Position numbers and translations under genes: made by a program. Shown in pieces: positions 17,127 through 27,277 of a DNA stretch of 64,000 bases. The DNA lies in NCBI RefSeq assembly GCF_000820225.1, contig NZ_CDDK01000043.1:140173-204172 (forward strand). The letters run 5' to 3'. The first letter of the stretch is position 1. Each line of letters begins with the position of its first letter. A model generated the notes under the pieces. That model was not told where the DNA came from. It ran no database searches and was given only the letters and a program-made list of their open reading frames with translations. Source of the DNA: Aeromonas veronii bv. veronii. Its GTDB lineage: Bacteria > Pseudomonadota > Gammaproteobacteria > Enterobacterales > Aeromonadaceae.

Positions 17127-17660
17127 ATGGCCAAGCCTAAAAAAGTCCAACAAAAATCCCCCTCTCCCGCCACTCAGCCATACCCGTCAGCGGGTCTGCT
17201 GCGTCGCCTCGGCGCCCTGATCTATGATGCGCTGGTGGTGACTTCGCTGCTGATCATCGCCGGCTTTATCGGCATGGGTGTCGCCAAGCTGTTGCTGGTC
17301 ACCGGCATGGCCAGCGTACCGGCGGGTGAAGATACCGTCTGGTTGCTGACCCGCCACCACCTGAGCCTGATCTACACCCTGTGGCTCGCCTTCGTCATCT
17401 GTGGTTTCTACGCCTGGTTCTGGACCCGCGCTGGCCAGACCGTCGGCATGCGCGCCTGGCGGCTGCGCATTCAGAACGAAGATGGCAGCCACATCCGCGT
17501 TACCCAGGCGCTGATCCGTCTCGCCACTGCCGCCTTTGGTCTGGGCAACCTGATGTGCCTGTTCAACCGCCAGCGCCCGCGGGCGTTTCAGGATATCTGG
17601 GCCGAGTGCGAAGTGATCGTGCTGAGCAAAGAGGCAAATCTGGAATTGTTGAACAAGTAA
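17127..17660 (+). CDS. RDD-family membrane protein
   Basis: 177 aa. After a basic Pro/Gln-rich N-terminus comes the RDD domain: GLLRRLGALIYDAL (Arg and Asp-containing first helix), a TM helix with SLLIIAGFIGMG, and then WFWTRAGQTVGMRAWRLRI, the conserved second part. Three TM segments are expected. The family is linked to ion or proton transport in a few cases, but the function here is unknown. ATG 17127 is used since the longer frame runs through the tRNA gene. It is convergent with lptG and shares its terminator. Confidence 0.85.
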   Translation: MAKPKKVQQKSPSPATQPYPSAGLLRRLGALIYDALVVTSLLIIAGFIGMGVAKLLLVTGMASVPAGEDTVWLLTRHHLSLIYTLWLAFVICGFYAWFWTRAGQTVGMRAWRLRIQNEDGSHIRVTQALIRLATAAFGLGNLMCLFNRQRPRAFQDIWAECEVIVLSKEANLELLNK

Positions 17661-17681
17661 TCCCGGATCAATGCAATAACG

Positions 17682-17710
17682 AAAGAGGGCACCAACAGGT
17701 GCCCTCTTTG
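17682..17710. terminator. Bidirectional terminator between the RDD gene and lptG
   Basis: Twelve-base stem AAAGAGGGCACC / GGTGCCCTCTTT with loop AACA. It serves both convergent genes. Confidence 0.85.
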
Positions 17711-17734
17711 CATTTCCTCATAACCTCGTGCGGA

Positions 17735-18805
17735 TTACTGCTTGCGGCTGAGGATGTAGAAGGAGATACCGCCAAACAGCAGGCTGGGCGCGATAGCCGC
17801 CAGAATGGGCGGTACCGCATAGACCAGACTGATGGGGCCAAACACCCGATCACTCACGTAGACGGCGAAGCCGGTCATGATCCCCATCAGCATCCGAGCC
17901 CCCATGCTCACCGAGCGTAGCGGGCCAAAGATGAAGGAGGAGGCCAGCAGGATCATCGCCACCACCGAGAGCGGTGACAGCAGTTTGCGCCACATCTCCA
18001 GCTTGTAGCGACCGGCATCCTGCTTGTTGGCATCGAGATAGCCGATGTAGTCGAGCAGACCGGAGACCGAGAGGTTCTCGGGGTCGATACTCACCACCCC
18101 CAGCTGCTTGGGCGTCAGCTCCGAGCTCCACTCCATCTTGTCATGCTGTTCGCTGCGGATCTGCGCCGGGTCGTCGAAGCGGGTAACCTGGGTCTGCTTG
18201 AGCAGCCAGTGGTGACGCTCGAACACCCCCTCCTGCGCCTGCACCACGTCGATCAGCTTGCGCTCGGGGGTGAAGCGATAGAGGGTGATGCCGGTGAGGG
18301 CGCCATCGTTACGCACCCCGTTGATATTGACGAAGTTGTTGCCATCGCGAGCCCACACCCCGTAGGCGGAAACAGTCAGACGACCTTCGGAGAGCGCGCC
18401 CGCCTTGATGTCATCTGCCATCCGCTTGGCGATGGGGGCCACATATTCCCCCATCAACCCCACCATGATCATCAGCGGGATCGCCGTCTTGAGCGCAGCC
18501 ATCACGATACTGATCTTGGAGCGACCCGCCGCCTGCATCACCACCAGCTCGGAGCTGGTCGCCAGCTGACCCAGACCAATCAGGCCACCCAGCAACGCGG
18601 CCAGCGGGAAGAAGAGCACCGCCTCCTTGGGCATGGAGAGCAGCACATAGTAGAGGGCATTGATCATGTCGTAGTTGCCGTCACCGACCGACTTGAGCTG
18701 CTCCACATATTTGATGAGCCCCGCCAGACCAACCAGCGTGATTTCACACAGCAGGATCGACATAAAGATGACCCTACCGATATATCTATCGAGAATGCCA
18801 AACAT
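17735..18805 (-). CDS. lptG: LPS export ABC transporter permease LptG
   Basis: 356 aa inner-membrane permease of the LptB2FG complex, which extracts LPS from the inner membrane into the LptC-A-D bridge. The N-terminus MFGILDRYIGRVIFMSILLCEITLVGL matches LptG, with GLGQLATSSELVVMQAAGRS (the coupling-helix region), a periplasmic beta-jellyroll domain in the middle third, and three C-terminal TM helices (SVVAMILLASSFIFGPLR onward). It is 25 bases behind lptF and in the same orientation. Confidence 0.96.
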   Translation of the reverse strand: MFGILDRYIGRVIFMSILLCEITLVGLAGLIKYVEQLKSVGDGNYDMINALYYVLLSMPKEAVLFFPLAALLGGLIGLGQLATSSELVVMQAAGRSKISIVMAALKTAIPLMIMVGLMGEYVAPIAKRMADDIKAGALSEGRLTVSAYGVWARDGNNFVNINGVRNDGALTGITLYRFTPERKLIDVVQAQEGVFERHHWLLKQTQVTRFDDPAQIRSEQHDKMEWSSELTPKQLGVVSIDPENLSVSGLLDYIGYLDANKQDAGRYKLEMWRKLLSPLSVVAMILLASSFIFGPLRSVSMGARMLMGIMTGFAVYVSDRVFGPISLVYAVPPILAAIAPSLLFGGISFYILSRKQ

Positions 18806-18830
18806 CAGCAGAAGTTCCTATGTTGCAGCA

Positions 18831-19943
18831 TCATGCTGATTTTCTGTTGAAATAGCGCCCTTTCACCCCGTTCCACCAGCTGGTGCCCTGCAGATTGAGG
18901 GGCAGGCCGATAAACAGCAGGTAACCGAGCGGCACCAGGAACATCCCCGGCCAGTAGGGCAGCCGACCGCTGTCGATGGCCGAACGGGCGGCGCTGAGCA
19001 GCAGGAAGTAGGAGAGATAGAGCATGATGGCCGGCAACAGCTTGGCGTAGCGCCCCTGACGGGGGTTGACCCGCGCCAGCGGTACCACCAGCAGGGTGAG
19101 CACCGGAATGGAGAGGGGCAGCGAGATACGCCACTGCAATTCCGCCATCATGGCGTTGTCCTGGGTACCGAACAGTTCCATGGTCGGCTTGGCCGCCGCC
19201 TTGCGGTTGGAACGCTCCATCTCTTGCTGGCGGATCACCAGACCATATTCGCGAAAATCGGAGATCTGGAACTGCTTGCCGGAGAAGTTCCCTTCGTAGC
19301 GGGAACCATCCATCAGGGTCAGCCACTGCAGACCGTTCTCGTCGACCGTCACCACCCCTTCGGTCGCCACTACCACCGAGGGAGGATTGTTCCCCTCCGC
19401 CCGCTGCAGTACGAAGATCTTTTGCAGTTTTGAGCCGTTGTCGTTCAAATCCTGGATATAGGCAACCAGACGCCCCTTATCGAGATCCATAAAGCGGCCC
19501 GCCTGCAGGAAGGAAATACCCGGGTCCGCCTTGAACTCGTCGATCACCTGATACTCGCGCTCCTTGGCTTGCGGGGCGATCCAGCCGGTGTTGAACGCCG
19601 CGACCACCGCCGTCAGCAAGGCCAGCAACATGGCGCTGCGCATCACGAAACGGTGGCTGAAGCCGACCGCATGCATCACCGTCATCTCGCTTTCGGCGTA
19701 GAGGCGACCATGGGCAAACAAAATGGCTAAAAAGAGGCTGATAGGCAGCATCAACAGCGCCATATTGGGCAAGTTGAGCAGCAGCAGGGTGGAGACCAGA
19801 CGTGTCGGCACCTCGCCATCGGCGGCGTCACCGATGATCTTGATAAATTGTTGGCTGACAAAGATAAGCAGCAATACGAATAACACTGCCAGCTGGGTTT
19901 TCAGGGTTTCCCTGAACAAATATCGGAAAACGATCACAGTCAT
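18831..19943 (-). CDS. lptF: LPS export ABC transporter permease LptF
   Basis: 370 aa, partner of LptG in LptB2FG. FRYLFRETLKTQLAVLFVLL matches the LptF start; LYAESEMTVMHAVGFSHR is the coupling region, PSVVVATEGVV is in the periplasmic domain, and VNPRQGRYAKLLPA precedes the last TM helices. The ATG at 19943 is chosen; a TTG two codons upstream is an alternative. First gene of lptFG, divergent from pepA, as in E. coli. Confidence 0.95.
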   Translation of the reverse strand: MTVIVFRYLFRETLKTQLAVLFVLLLIFVSQQFIKIIGDAADGEVPTRLVSTLLLLNLPNMALLMLPISLFLAILFAHGRLYAESEMTVMHAVGFSHRFVMRSAMLLALLTAVVAAFNTGWIAPQAKEREYQVIDEFKADPGISFLQAGRFMDLDKGRLVAYIQDLNDNGSKLQKIFVLQRAEGNNPPSVVVATEGVVTVDENGLQWLTLMDGSRYEGNFSGKQFQISDFREYGLVIRQQEMERSNRKAAAKPTMELFGTQDNAMMAELQWRISLPLSIPVLTLLVVPLARVNPRQGRYAKLLPAIMLYLSYFLLLSAARSAIDSGRLPYWPGMFLVPLGYLLFIGLPLNLQGTSWWNGVKGRYFNRKSA

Positions 19944-20115
19944 TCCCAAGTAAACTTGTGTTTTTAGTCGAATGCCTGAAAAATAGGGCCGTATATTGGA
20001 TTTTTACCAGTTTGAACTGCGGAGCCTGTGGCTGTTCGCTCCGCCTCTGATACCCCAACAAGCACCGCATTATTCAATAAAAGGTGCCTTTTGTCTTTAG
20101 GATGTAGGAGATTCC

Positions 20116-21624
20116 ATGGAGTTCAGTGTAAAGAGTGGCAGTCCAGAGAAGCAACGGAGCGCCTGCGTCGTAGTCGGCGTATTTGAGCCTCGTCGCCTCT
20201 CTCCGGTTGCCGAACAACTGGACAAGATCAGCGATGGCTATATCAGTTCGCTGCTGCGCCGTGGCGACCTGGAAGGGAAACCAGGCCAGATGCTGCTGCT
20301 GCATCAAGTACCGGGCGTGCTCAGCGAGCGCGTACTGCTGGTCGGATGCGGCAAGGAGCGGGAACTCGACGAACGCCAGTACAAGCAGATCATCAACAAG
20401 ACCATCACCACCCTGAACGAAACCGGCTCCATGGAAGCGGTCTGCTTCCTCACCGAGCTGCACGTCAAGGGTCGGGATACCTATTGGAAGGTGCGCCAGG
20501 CGGTAGAAACCACCAAGGCGGGCCTCTACAGCTTCGATCAGTTCAAAACCAACAAGGCCGAGCCACGTCGCCCGCTGCGCAAGCTGGTATTCAACGTGCC
20601 GACGCGTCGGGAACTGACCATTGGTGAAAAAGCCATCGCTCACGGTCTGGCCGTGGCCAAGGGTGTGCGGGTCTGCCGCGACGTGGCGAACATGCCGCCC
20701 AATGTCTGCAACCCGGCCTATCTGGCCTCCCAGGCCCGTCGTCTGGCCGATGCCTACGACAACATCACCACCAAGGTGGTGGGCGAGCAGGAGATGGCCG
20801 AACTCGGCATGAACTCCTATCTGGCGGTGGCCCGCGGCTCCGACAACGAAGCCATGATGGCCATCATCGAATACAAGGGTCATCCGGATGCCAAGCCCAT
20901 CGTGCTGGTCGGCAAGGGGCTGACCTTTGACTCCGGCGGCATCTCCATCAAGCCTGCTGACGGCATGGACGAGATGAAGTACGACATGGGTGGCGCCGCC
21001 TCCGTGCTCGGTACCATGCATGCGCTGGCCCAGCTGCAACTGCCGATCAACGTCATCGGCGTACTGGCTGGCTGCGAAAACATGCCTGGTGGCAACGCCT
21101 ATCGCCCGGGTGACATCCTCACCTCCATGTCCGGCCAGACCATCGAAGTGCTCAACACCGATGCGGAAGGTCGTCTGGTGCTGTGTGATGCGCTGACCTA
21201 TGTGGACCGCTTCGATCCGGAAACCGTGATCGACGTGGCGACCCTGACCGGTGCCTGCGTCATCGCGCTGGGTCACCACACCTCGGGTCTGCTGGCCAAC
21301 CACAACCCGCTGGCCCACGAGCTGCTCAACGCCTCCGAGCAGGCGGGTGATCGTGCCTGGCGTCTGCCGCTGTTTGACGAGTATCAGGAACAGATCGACA
21401 GCCCGTTCGCCGACATGGCCAACATCGGCGGTCGTCCGGCCGGCACCATCACCGCAGCCGCCTTCCTGTCACGCTTCACCAAGAAGTACAACTGGGCCCA
21501 CCTGGATATCGCCGGGACCGCCTGGAAGAGTGGCAAGGATAAAGGCTCCACCGGTCGTCCGGTGCCCCTGCTGACCCAGTTCCTGCTGAACCGGGCTGGC
21601 GTGGATATCGAAGAGAAAGAGTAA
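20116..21624 (+). CDS. pepA: Leucyl aminopeptidase PepA
   Basis: 502 aa M17 cytosol aminopeptidase. It removes N-terminal Leu and other residues using two metal ions and forms a hexamer; in E. coli it also binds DNA (XerC/D recombination, carAB control). The catalytic region shows [20 protein letters not shown] with the Lys and Asp ligands, [10 protein letters not shown], the M17 signature [14 protein letters not shown], and [13 protein letters not shown]. The length equals the E. coli protein (503 aa). It is divergent from lptF; GTAGGAG is the ribosome binding site. Confidence 0.97.
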   Translation: MEFSVKSGSPEKQRSACVVVGVFEPRRLSPVAEQLDKISDGYISSLLRRGDLEGKPGQMLLLHQVPGVLSERVLLVGCGKERELDERQYKQIINKTITTLNETGSMEAVCFLTELHVKGRDTYWKVRQAVETTKAGLYSFDQFKTNKAEPRRPLRKLVFNVPTRRELTIGEKAIAHGLAVAKGVRVCRDVANMPPNVCNPAYLASQARRLADAYDNITTKVVGEQEMAELGMNSYLAVARGSDNEAMMAIIEYKGHPDAKPIVLVGKGLTFDSGGISIKPADGMDEMKYDMGGAASVLGTMHALAQLQLPINVIGVLAGCENMPGGNAYRPGDILTSMSGQTIEVLNTDAEGRLVLCDALTYVDRFDPETVIDVATLTGACVIALGHHTSGLLANHNPLAHELLNASEQAGDRAWRLPLFDEYQEQIDSPFADMANIGGRPAGTITAAAFLSRFTKKYNWAHLDIAGTAWKSGKDKGSTGRPVPLLTQFLLNRAGVDIEEKE

Positions 21625-21678
21625 CTCTCCGGCCCCTGCCGATGACAGCATCGGAAGGGTTGGCGTTACCCTGAACCA

Positions 21679-21707
21679 CAAGGAAGAGGCCCGCCTCTTC
21701 CTTGTTT
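21679..21707 (+). terminator. Terminator after pepA
   Basis: AAGGAAGAGGC / GCCTCTTCCTT with a two-base loop, followed by GTTT. Confidence 0.75.
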
Positions 21708-21798
21708 CATTCTTGAATCAGTGAGCTGCGGACGGGAAACGCCCCGTCAGCCTCATGAGGCGGTCAACAGTCCGTCACCGCAAAACGGGATCAACCTG

Positions 21799-22254
21799 AT
21801 GAGCCAAGTGACCTTTTACCTGATGAGCGAACAGGATGACGCGCAGGCCTCTGCGGTCGAGCGACTGGCCTGCACTCTTGCTGCCGAGTCGTGGGGGGCG
21901 GGCCATATCTACCTGTTCTGCAACGATGAGGCCCAGGCCCTGCGCCTGGACGAGTTGTTGTGGCAACTGCCGCCGGAGCGCTTCGTGCCGCACCAGCTGC
22001 AGGGCGAAAGCGGTCAGGCACCGGTGGAGATCGGCCACCAGCCGCCACGCCGGCGCTATGCCCGCCTCATCAATCTGGCCAAACAGACACCTTTGTTTGC
22101 AGGACACTTCGCTCAAGTGGTAGATTTTGTCCCCACTGACGAAACACAAAAGCAGCAAGCCCGCGAGCGCTACAAGCACTATCGCCAGGCAGGCCATGCC
22201 CTCGAGATGAGGGATCAGCCCGTCCTTGCCGCCCCGGATCCGGCGCAGCCCTGA
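21799..22254 (+). CDS. holC: DNA polymerase III chi subunit
   Basis: 151 aa. Chi links the clamp loader (through psi) to SSB. Typical features are the start VTFYLMSE, HIYLFCNDEAQALRLDELLW, FVPHQL, and VDFVPTDETQKQQARERYKHYRQAGH near the end. The position between pepA and valS is the conserved gammaproteobacterial order. ATG 21799 is used because homologues begin MxxxTFYL; GGGA lies ten bases before it. The frame is open further upstream without similarity. Confidence 0.93.
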   Translation: MSQVTFYLMSEQDDAQASAVERLACTLAAESWGAGHIYLFCNDEAQALRLDELLWQLPPERFVPHQLQGESGQAPVEIGHQPPRRRYARLINLAKQTPLFAGHFAQVVDFVPTDETQKQQARERYKHYRQAGHALEMRDQPVLAAPDPAQP

Positions 22255-22319
22255 CTGCGCCGCCAGTGATCCACGACGAATAAACACCAGAATCCATCCA
22301 TCCAGATTACGGCGAGACC

Positions 22320-25172
22320 ATGGAAAAGACTTTTAATCACAACGCCATCGAGCAGGCGCTCTACCAGCACTGGGAAGCTCAGGGCTACTTCAAGCCCCAC
22401 GGCGACACCAGCAAAGACTCCTTCTGCATCATGATCCCGCCGCCGAACGTCACCGGCAGCCTGCACATGGGTCATGCCTTCCAGCAGACCCTGATGGATA
22501 CCCTGATCCGCTACAACCGCATGCAGGGCAAGAACACCCTGTGGCAGGCTGGTACCGACCACGCCGGTATCGCCACCCAGATGGTAGTTGAGCGCAAGAT
22601 CGCCGCAGAAGAGGGCAAAACTCGCCACGATTACGGCCGTGATGCCTTCATCGACAAGATTTGGCAGTGGAAGGAAGAGTCCGGTGGTACCATCACCCGC
22701 CAGATGCGCCGTCTGGGCGACTCCGTGGATTGGGAGCGCGAGCGCTTCACCATGGATGAGGGTCTCTCCGCCGCCGTGCAGGAAGTGTTCGTTCGTCTTT
22801 ACGAAGATGGCCTGATGTACCGCGGCAAGCGTCTGGTGAACTGGGATCCGAAACTCAACACCGCCATCTCCGATCTGGAAGTTGAAAACCGCGAGATCAA
22901 GGGCCACATGTGGCACCTGCGCTACCCGCTGGCCAACGGCGCCAAGACCGCCGAAGGCAAGGATTACCTGATCGTCGCCACCACCCGTCCGGAGACCATG
23001 CTGGGCGATACCGCCGTGGCCGTGAACCCGGAAGACCCGCGTTACAAGGCGCTGATCGGCCAGCACATCCTGCTGCCGCTGGTGAACCGTCTGATCCCCA
23101 TCGTCGCCGACGAACACGCCGACATGGAGAAGGGCACCGGTTGCGTGAAGATCACCCCGGCCCACGACTTCAACGATAACGAAGTGGGCAAGCGCCACAG
23201 CCTGCCGATGATCAACATCTTCACTCTGGACGCCCACGTGCGTGCCGAGGCCGAAGTGGTCGATACCAACGGCAACCCGAGCACCGCCTATGACGCGGCC
23301 CTGCCGGCCGAGTTCGCCGGTCTGGAGCGCTTCGCCGCCCGTAAAGCGATTCTGGCCAAGCTGGAAGAGCTGGGTCTGCTGGACGAGATCAAGGATCACG
23401 TGCTGCAACAGCCTTACGGCGATCGCGGTGGCGTGCCCATCGAGCCGATGCTGACCGACCAGTGGTACGTGCGCGTGGCACCGATGGCCAAGACCGCCAT
23501 CGCGGCGGTGGAAGATGGCCGCATCCAGTTCGTGCCGAAGCAGTACGAAAACATGTACTTCTCCTGGATGCGCGACATTCAGGACTGGTGCGTCTCCCGT
23601 CAGCTGTGGTGGGGTCACCGCATCCCGGCATGGTATGACGATGCCGGCAACGTCTACGTTGGCCGCAGCGAAGATGAAGTGCGCGCCAAGCACAGCATCC
23701 CGTCCGTGACTACCCTGCGTCAGGACGAAGACGTGCTCGACACCTGGTTCAGCTCCGCCCTGTGGACCTTCTCCACCCTGGGCTGGCCGAACAACACCGA
23801 GGCACTCAAGACCTTCCACCCGACCGACGTGCTGATGAGCGGCTTCGACATCATCTTCTTCTGGATTGCCCGGATGATCATGATGACCATGCACTTCATC
23901 AAGGACGAAAACGGCCAGCCGCAAGTCCCGTTCAAGACCGTCTACATCACCGGCCTTATCCGTGACGAAGAGGGCCAGAAAATGTCCAAGTCCAAGGGCA
24001 ACGTGCTGGACCCGCTCGACATGATCGACGGCATCTCGCTGGAAGATCTGCTGGAGAAGCGCACCGGCAACATGATGCAGCCGCAGATGGCCGAGAAGAT
24101 CGCCAAGCGTACCGCCAAGCAGTTCCCGGAAGGGATCGATGCCCACGGTACCGACGCCCTGCGCTTCACTCTGGCAGCGCTGGCCTCTACCGGTCGTGAC
24201 ATCAACTGGGACATGAAGCGCCTGGATGGCTACAACAACTTCTGCAACAAGTTGTGGAACGCCTCCCGCTATGTGCTGATGAACACCGAAGATCAGGATT
24301 GTGGCTTCAACGGCGGCGAGATGCAGTTCAGTCTGGCGGATCGCTGGATCCAGTCCCAGCTGCAAGTGGCCATCCGTGACTTCCGTACCGCCCTCGATAC
24401 CTACCGCTTCGACATCGCAGCCGGTGTGTTGTACGAATTTATCTGGAACCAGTTCTGTGACTGGTATCTGGAGCTGACCAAGCCGGTGCTGACCAAGGGC
24501 TCCGAGGCCGAGCAGCGCGCTGCCCGCCACACCCTCGTGACCGTGCTGGAAACCCTGCTGCGTCTGGCGCACCCGATCATCCCGTTCATCACCGAGACCA
24601 TCTGGAAATCGGTCGCCCCGCTGGCTGGCGTACACGCCGATACCATCATGATTCAGGCCTTCCCGGAATTCGACGCCGCCAAGGTGGACGAAGCCGCGAT
24701 GGCGGATCAGGAGTGGGTGAAGGAGTTCATCGTCAGTATCCGCAACATCCGTGCCGAGATGAACGTGGCGCCGAGCGTGCCTCTCAACGTGCTGCTCCAG
24801 TGCGATGCCAAGGATGCCCAGCGCGCCGCTGACAACGAGGCCTTCCTCAAGTCCCTGGCCCGTCTGGAATCCATTCGCGTACTGGCGGACGGTGAAACCG
24901 CCCCGCTGTCAGTGAAGAAGCTGATCGGTGCTACCGAACTGATGATCCCGATGGCCGGTCTCATCGACAAGGACGCCGAACTGGCCCGTCTGGCCAAAGA
25001 GGTTGCCCGTCTGGTGGGCGAGTGCGGCCGTATCGAAGGCAAGCTTGGCAACGAAGCCTTCGTCGCCAAGGCGCCGGAAGCGGTCATCGCCAAAGAGCGC
25101 GAGAAGCTGGAAGATTACCGTCTCCAGCTGACCAAGCTGGAAGCCCAGCAGGCCGAGATCGCCGCGCTGTAA
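22320..25172 (+). CDS. valS: Valyl-tRNA synthetase
   Basis: 950 aa class Ia synthetase, normal length. HIGH-type motif [13 protein letters not shown] near residue 42, editing domain with [17 protein letters not shown] (residues 221-237), KMSKSKGNV (KMSKS) near residue 555, the tRNA-binding helical domain after 650, and a C-terminal coiled-coil arm (residues 880-950, rich in Lys, Glu and Leu). It follows holC by 65 bases and is likely cotranscribed with it. A long antisense reading frame over this gene is an artefact of GC-rich codon use. Confidence 0.98.
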   Translation: MEKTFNHNAIEQALYQHWEAQGYFKPHGDTSKDSFCIMIPPPNVTGSLHMGHAFQQTLMDTLIRYNRMQGKNTLWQAGTDHAGIATQMVVERKIAAEEGKTRHDYGRDAFIDKIWQWKEESGGTITRQMRRLGDSVDWERERFTMDEGLSAAVQEVFVRLYEDGLMYRGKRLVNWDPKLNTAISDLEVENREIKGHMWHLRYPLANGAKTAEGKDYLIVATTRPETMLGDTAVAVNPEDPRYKALIGQHILLPLVNRLIPIVADEHADMEKGTGCVKITPAHDFNDNEVGKRHSLPMINIFTLDAHVRAEAEVVDTNGNPSTAYDAALPAEFAGLERFAARKAILAKLEELGLLDEIKDHVLQQPYGDRGGVPIEPMLTDQWYVRVAPMAKTAIAAVEDGRIQFVPKQYENMYFSWMRDIQDWCVSRQLWWGHRIPAWYDDAGNVYVGRSEDEVRAKHSIPSVTTLRQDEDVLDTWFSSALWTFSTLGWPNNTEALKTFHPTDVLMSGFDIIFFWIARMIMMTMHFIKDENGQPQVPFKTVYITGLIRDEEGQKMSKSKGNVLDPLDMIDGISLEDLLEKRTGNMMQPQMAEKIAKRTAKQFPEGIDAHGTDALRFTLAALASTGRDINWDMKRLDGYNNFCNKLWNASRYVLMNTEDQDCGFNGGEMQFSLADRWIQSQLQVAIRDFRTALDTYRFDIAAGVLYEFIWNQFCDWYLELTKPVLTKGSEAEQRAARHTLVTVLETLLRLAHPIIPFITETIWKSVAPLAGVHADTIMIQAFPEFDAAKVDEAAMADQEWVKEFIVSIRNIRAEMNVAPSVPLNVLLQCDAKDAQRAADNEAFLKSLARLESIRVLADGETAPLSVKKLIGATELMIPMAGLIDKDAELARLAKEVARLVGECGRIEGKLGNEAFVAKAPEAVIAKEREKLEDYRLQLTKLEAQQAEIAAL

Positions 25173-25194
25173 GCACCGCCCCAACCGATACAAC

Positions 25195-25221
25195 AAAGCC
25201 CCCTGCCAAGGGGGCTTTTTC
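25195..25221 (+). terminator. Terminator after valS
   Basis: AAGCCCCC / GGGGGCTT with a six-base loop and a five-T run. Confidence 0.88.
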
Positions 25222-25239
25222 ATATCCGCGATTCCCGCT

Positions 25240-26226
25240 TCAGCTCACCAGCAACCAGCTGCAAAAACCGAGATAGAGCAGACCGACCAACGCCAACCGC
25301 CCGGCGGTCATGGTTCCCTTTCTGAACCCCCACCAGAGCAAGCCCACTGCCAGCAGCGTCACCAGCGAGGAGGCCATCATGGCGCCATCCAGCAACCAGG
25401 GGGTAAACAGCAGACAGAAGGCCTTGGGGATGGAGCCCTGGATCATCATGGCCCCGGAGATATTGGCCAGCGCCAGCCGGTTCTTGCCCTGCCGCACCCA
25501 GATCAGCACGTTCATCAGCTCCGGCATTTCGGTCGCCACCGGACTCAGCAGCAGGGCCGCCAGCACCGGCGAGAGGCCAAACAGCTCGCCCATGCTCTCC
25601 AGCTGATGGACAAACAGCTGGGCCGCCAGCGCCACCACCACCAGTGCAGCCAACGTCTGCAGCAACACCTTGCCAAGGGGCGGGATCCCGGCATCTGGGG
25701 CCAGCTTGAGGGGCTCCGGCAATTCGACTTCGTGGCTGTCACTCTGTTTCAGCTCGCGCCTTACATAAACGAGGTAGACCAGCACGAACAGCAGAGCCAG
25801 CCAGCTCTTGCCGGTGAAGGCGACCAGCCCCAGCGCGGTCGCCACCAGAAAGATGCCCATAAACCAGCGCTGATCCCGGCCAATCTCGCGCTGCACCTCG
25901 CCATCGATGGCCCGTTCGGTACGCCCCATGCAAAGCAGCAGGGTAAGACCGACCGCTGCATAGCCGATGGTGGCCAACACCAGCGGCCCGCCAAGGGCGG
26001 CACCGATGCCGATCTCCTGCTGGGCGGTCGTGTTGCCCATCAGCAGAGCGGTCAGGGTGACGATGCACTCGGGCAGGGCAGTACCCAGCGCCGCCAGCAG
26101 GGAGCCGGTGGCGCTTTGGGAGAGTTTGAAGTGGTGGCCGGTCCACTCGATGCCATTGACGAAATATTCGCAGGCAAGGTAGATGGTGACCGCAGAGACG
26201 AGAAATAACAGCAAGGTAATCAACAT
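25240..26226 (-). CDS. CaCA-family cation exchanger
   Basis: 328 aa, about ten TM helices. It shows the two alpha repeats of the calcium/cation antiporter superfamily: GSLLAALGTALPECIVTLTA (around residues 42-61) and LLSPVATEMPELMNVLIWV (around 230-248), with the conserved acidic residue in each (ALPE and EMPE). The start at 26226 gives a TM1 directly after the Met. A yybP-ykoY-like leader lies upstream, so the exported ion may be Mn2+ rather than, or as well as, Ca2+; this is inference. No close paralogue is in the window. Confidence 0.87.
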   Translation of the reverse strand: MLITLLLFLVSAVTIYLACEYFVNGIEWTGHHFKLSQSATGSLLAALGTALPECIVTLTALLMGNTTAQQEIGIGAALGGPLVLATIGYAAVGLTLLLCMGRTERAIDGEVQREIGRDQRWFMGIFLVATALGLVAFTGKSWLALLFVLVYLVYVRRELKQSDSHEVELPEPLKLAPDAGIPPLGKVLLQTLAALVVVALAAQLFVHQLESMGELFGLSPVLAALLLSPVATEMPELMNVLIWVRQGKNRLALANISGAMMIQGSIPKAFCLLFTPWLLDGAMMASSLVTLLAVGLLWWGFRKGTMTAGRLALVGLLYLGFCSWLLVS

Positions 26227-26299
26227 AATAGATACCGCCAGGCGAGCAGAATAACCGATGGACCCGACATGGCTCGCCCGGCTGGCGTGCATATCGAGG

Positions 26300-26425
26300 C
26301 CAAAGGTCTTGCAGAGCGATAGTGCCTATCGCCGCCCATGCCATGGATACGAGGATCCAAGAGTGTTGACATGGGCCCGGCCCGGAATGCGGGCGGGTTG
26401 CTACTCCCCAATGACTGAGGGGACG
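26300..26425 (-). promoter_or_regulatory. yybP-ykoY (Mn2+) riboswitch-like leader
   Basis: On the minus strand, CAGTCATTGGGGAGTAGC (the invariant GGGGAGTAGC at 26409-26400) opens a GC-rich stem region, followed by CATGTCAAC (26373-26365) and GCAAGACC (26312-26305). These blocks and their order match my memory of the yybP-ykoY aptamer, which senses Mn2+ and precedes exporters such as mntP, alx/TerC and CaCA or P-type transporters. The limits are approximate. About 75 bases of expression platform separate it from the start codon. The region right of it (26426-26593) shows no further feature except the next ribosome binding site. Confidence 0.75.
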
Positions 26426-26593
26426 TTTTAGCAACTCGACCGCCGCCTCACAAGGCAAATTAATGACAACTCATTCAATAAGTTGTAAGGGAATGTAACC
26501 TCGCCAGCGCCCCCTCCCCGCCGCCATTGCGCTGTTGGCACACCGATTGCTGTAGGTAGTTCACTATCCACAACAGTTTGGGAAGGATGAACA

Positions 26594-27181
26594 ATGAAAC
26601 GGTGGATCCAACATTTCTATCAACTGAACCGCCTCAATTGGCTGATGGTCTGGTTGTTGCTCTGCTGCAGCATCATTCTGCTGTTTCCGGCCGGGCTGAT
26701 GAAAGGGGCCGTCAGCCAGTGGGCTGCGGATCATGCGGCCTGGCTGGGGGTCGGCATGCTGATCGCCATCTCCTACTTCTGCAGTCAGGGCTTCCTGATC
26801 GCCTGGGAGTGGGCGTGCGAAGAGTGGCAGGCGCGCCGTCAGCAGGACCAGCTGGCCCAGATGATCGGCTTCCTCGACTTCAACGAGAAGGCGGTGCTGC
26901 GCGAATTCGTGCTGCAGCGTAAAAGCGTCATAAACTTGCCGATCACCGAGCCCGCCGTCAAAAACCTGATGGATGCCGGCGTCCTCACCTACGCCTACGG
27001 CAAGCCGACCCGGGAGAAGGATGACGAGAACCAGATCCGCGCCCTGATGATCGCCCTGCCCGCCCGACCGCTGCTCACCTACAAGGTGCTGGGACTGTCG
27101 CGCGGCAAGATGAGCGACGAACAGGTGGAGCAGATCATGAATGCCAGACCCAAGTTCGCCCAGAAGGGGTTCCAGCGCTAA
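26594..27181 (+). CDS. SieB-like two-TM membrane protein
   Basis: 195 aa. Two TM helices (about residues 15-35 and 48-70), an Asp/Glu/Arg-rich linker, then a cytoplasmic alpha/beta domain with IGFLDFNEKAVLREFVLQ and VKNLMDAGVLTYAYG. The layout and the FLDFNEKAVLREF part resemble the superinfection-exclusion B (SieB) family; I am moderately sure. In a prophage this family blocks other phages, but no phage genes are near, so the chromosomal copy may do something else. GGAAGGATG is its ribosome binding site and a terminator follows. Confidence 0.6.
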   Translation: MKRWIQHFYQLNRLNWLMVWLLLCCSIILLFPAGLMKGAVSQWAADHAAWLGVGMLIAISYFCSQGFLIAWEWACEEWQARRQQDQLAQMIGFLDFNEKAVLREFVLQRKSVINLPITEPAVKNLMDAGVLTYAYGKPTREKDDENQIRALMIALPARPLLTYKVLGLSRGKMSDEQVEQIMNARPKFAQKGFQR

Positions 27182-27206
27182 CCGCCGCCCAACCGCCAGA
27201 TGCAAA

Positions 27207-27237
27207 AGAGCCGGACACTGTCCGGCTCTCTCGTTTC
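27207..27237 (+). terminator. Terminator after the SieB-like gene
   Basis: GAGCCGGAC / GTCCGGCTC with a three-base loop, then a T-rich stretch. Confidence 0.75.
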
Positions 27238-27277
27238 TGCGCGACGTTCTGTACCATCCCTTCCGTCTTGCTGCGTC

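Noticed and set aside
22215..24635. 806-codon open frame on the minus strand
   Set aside because: It lies wholly over valS, which is beyond doubt; the opposite-strand frame is open only because of GC-biased third positions.
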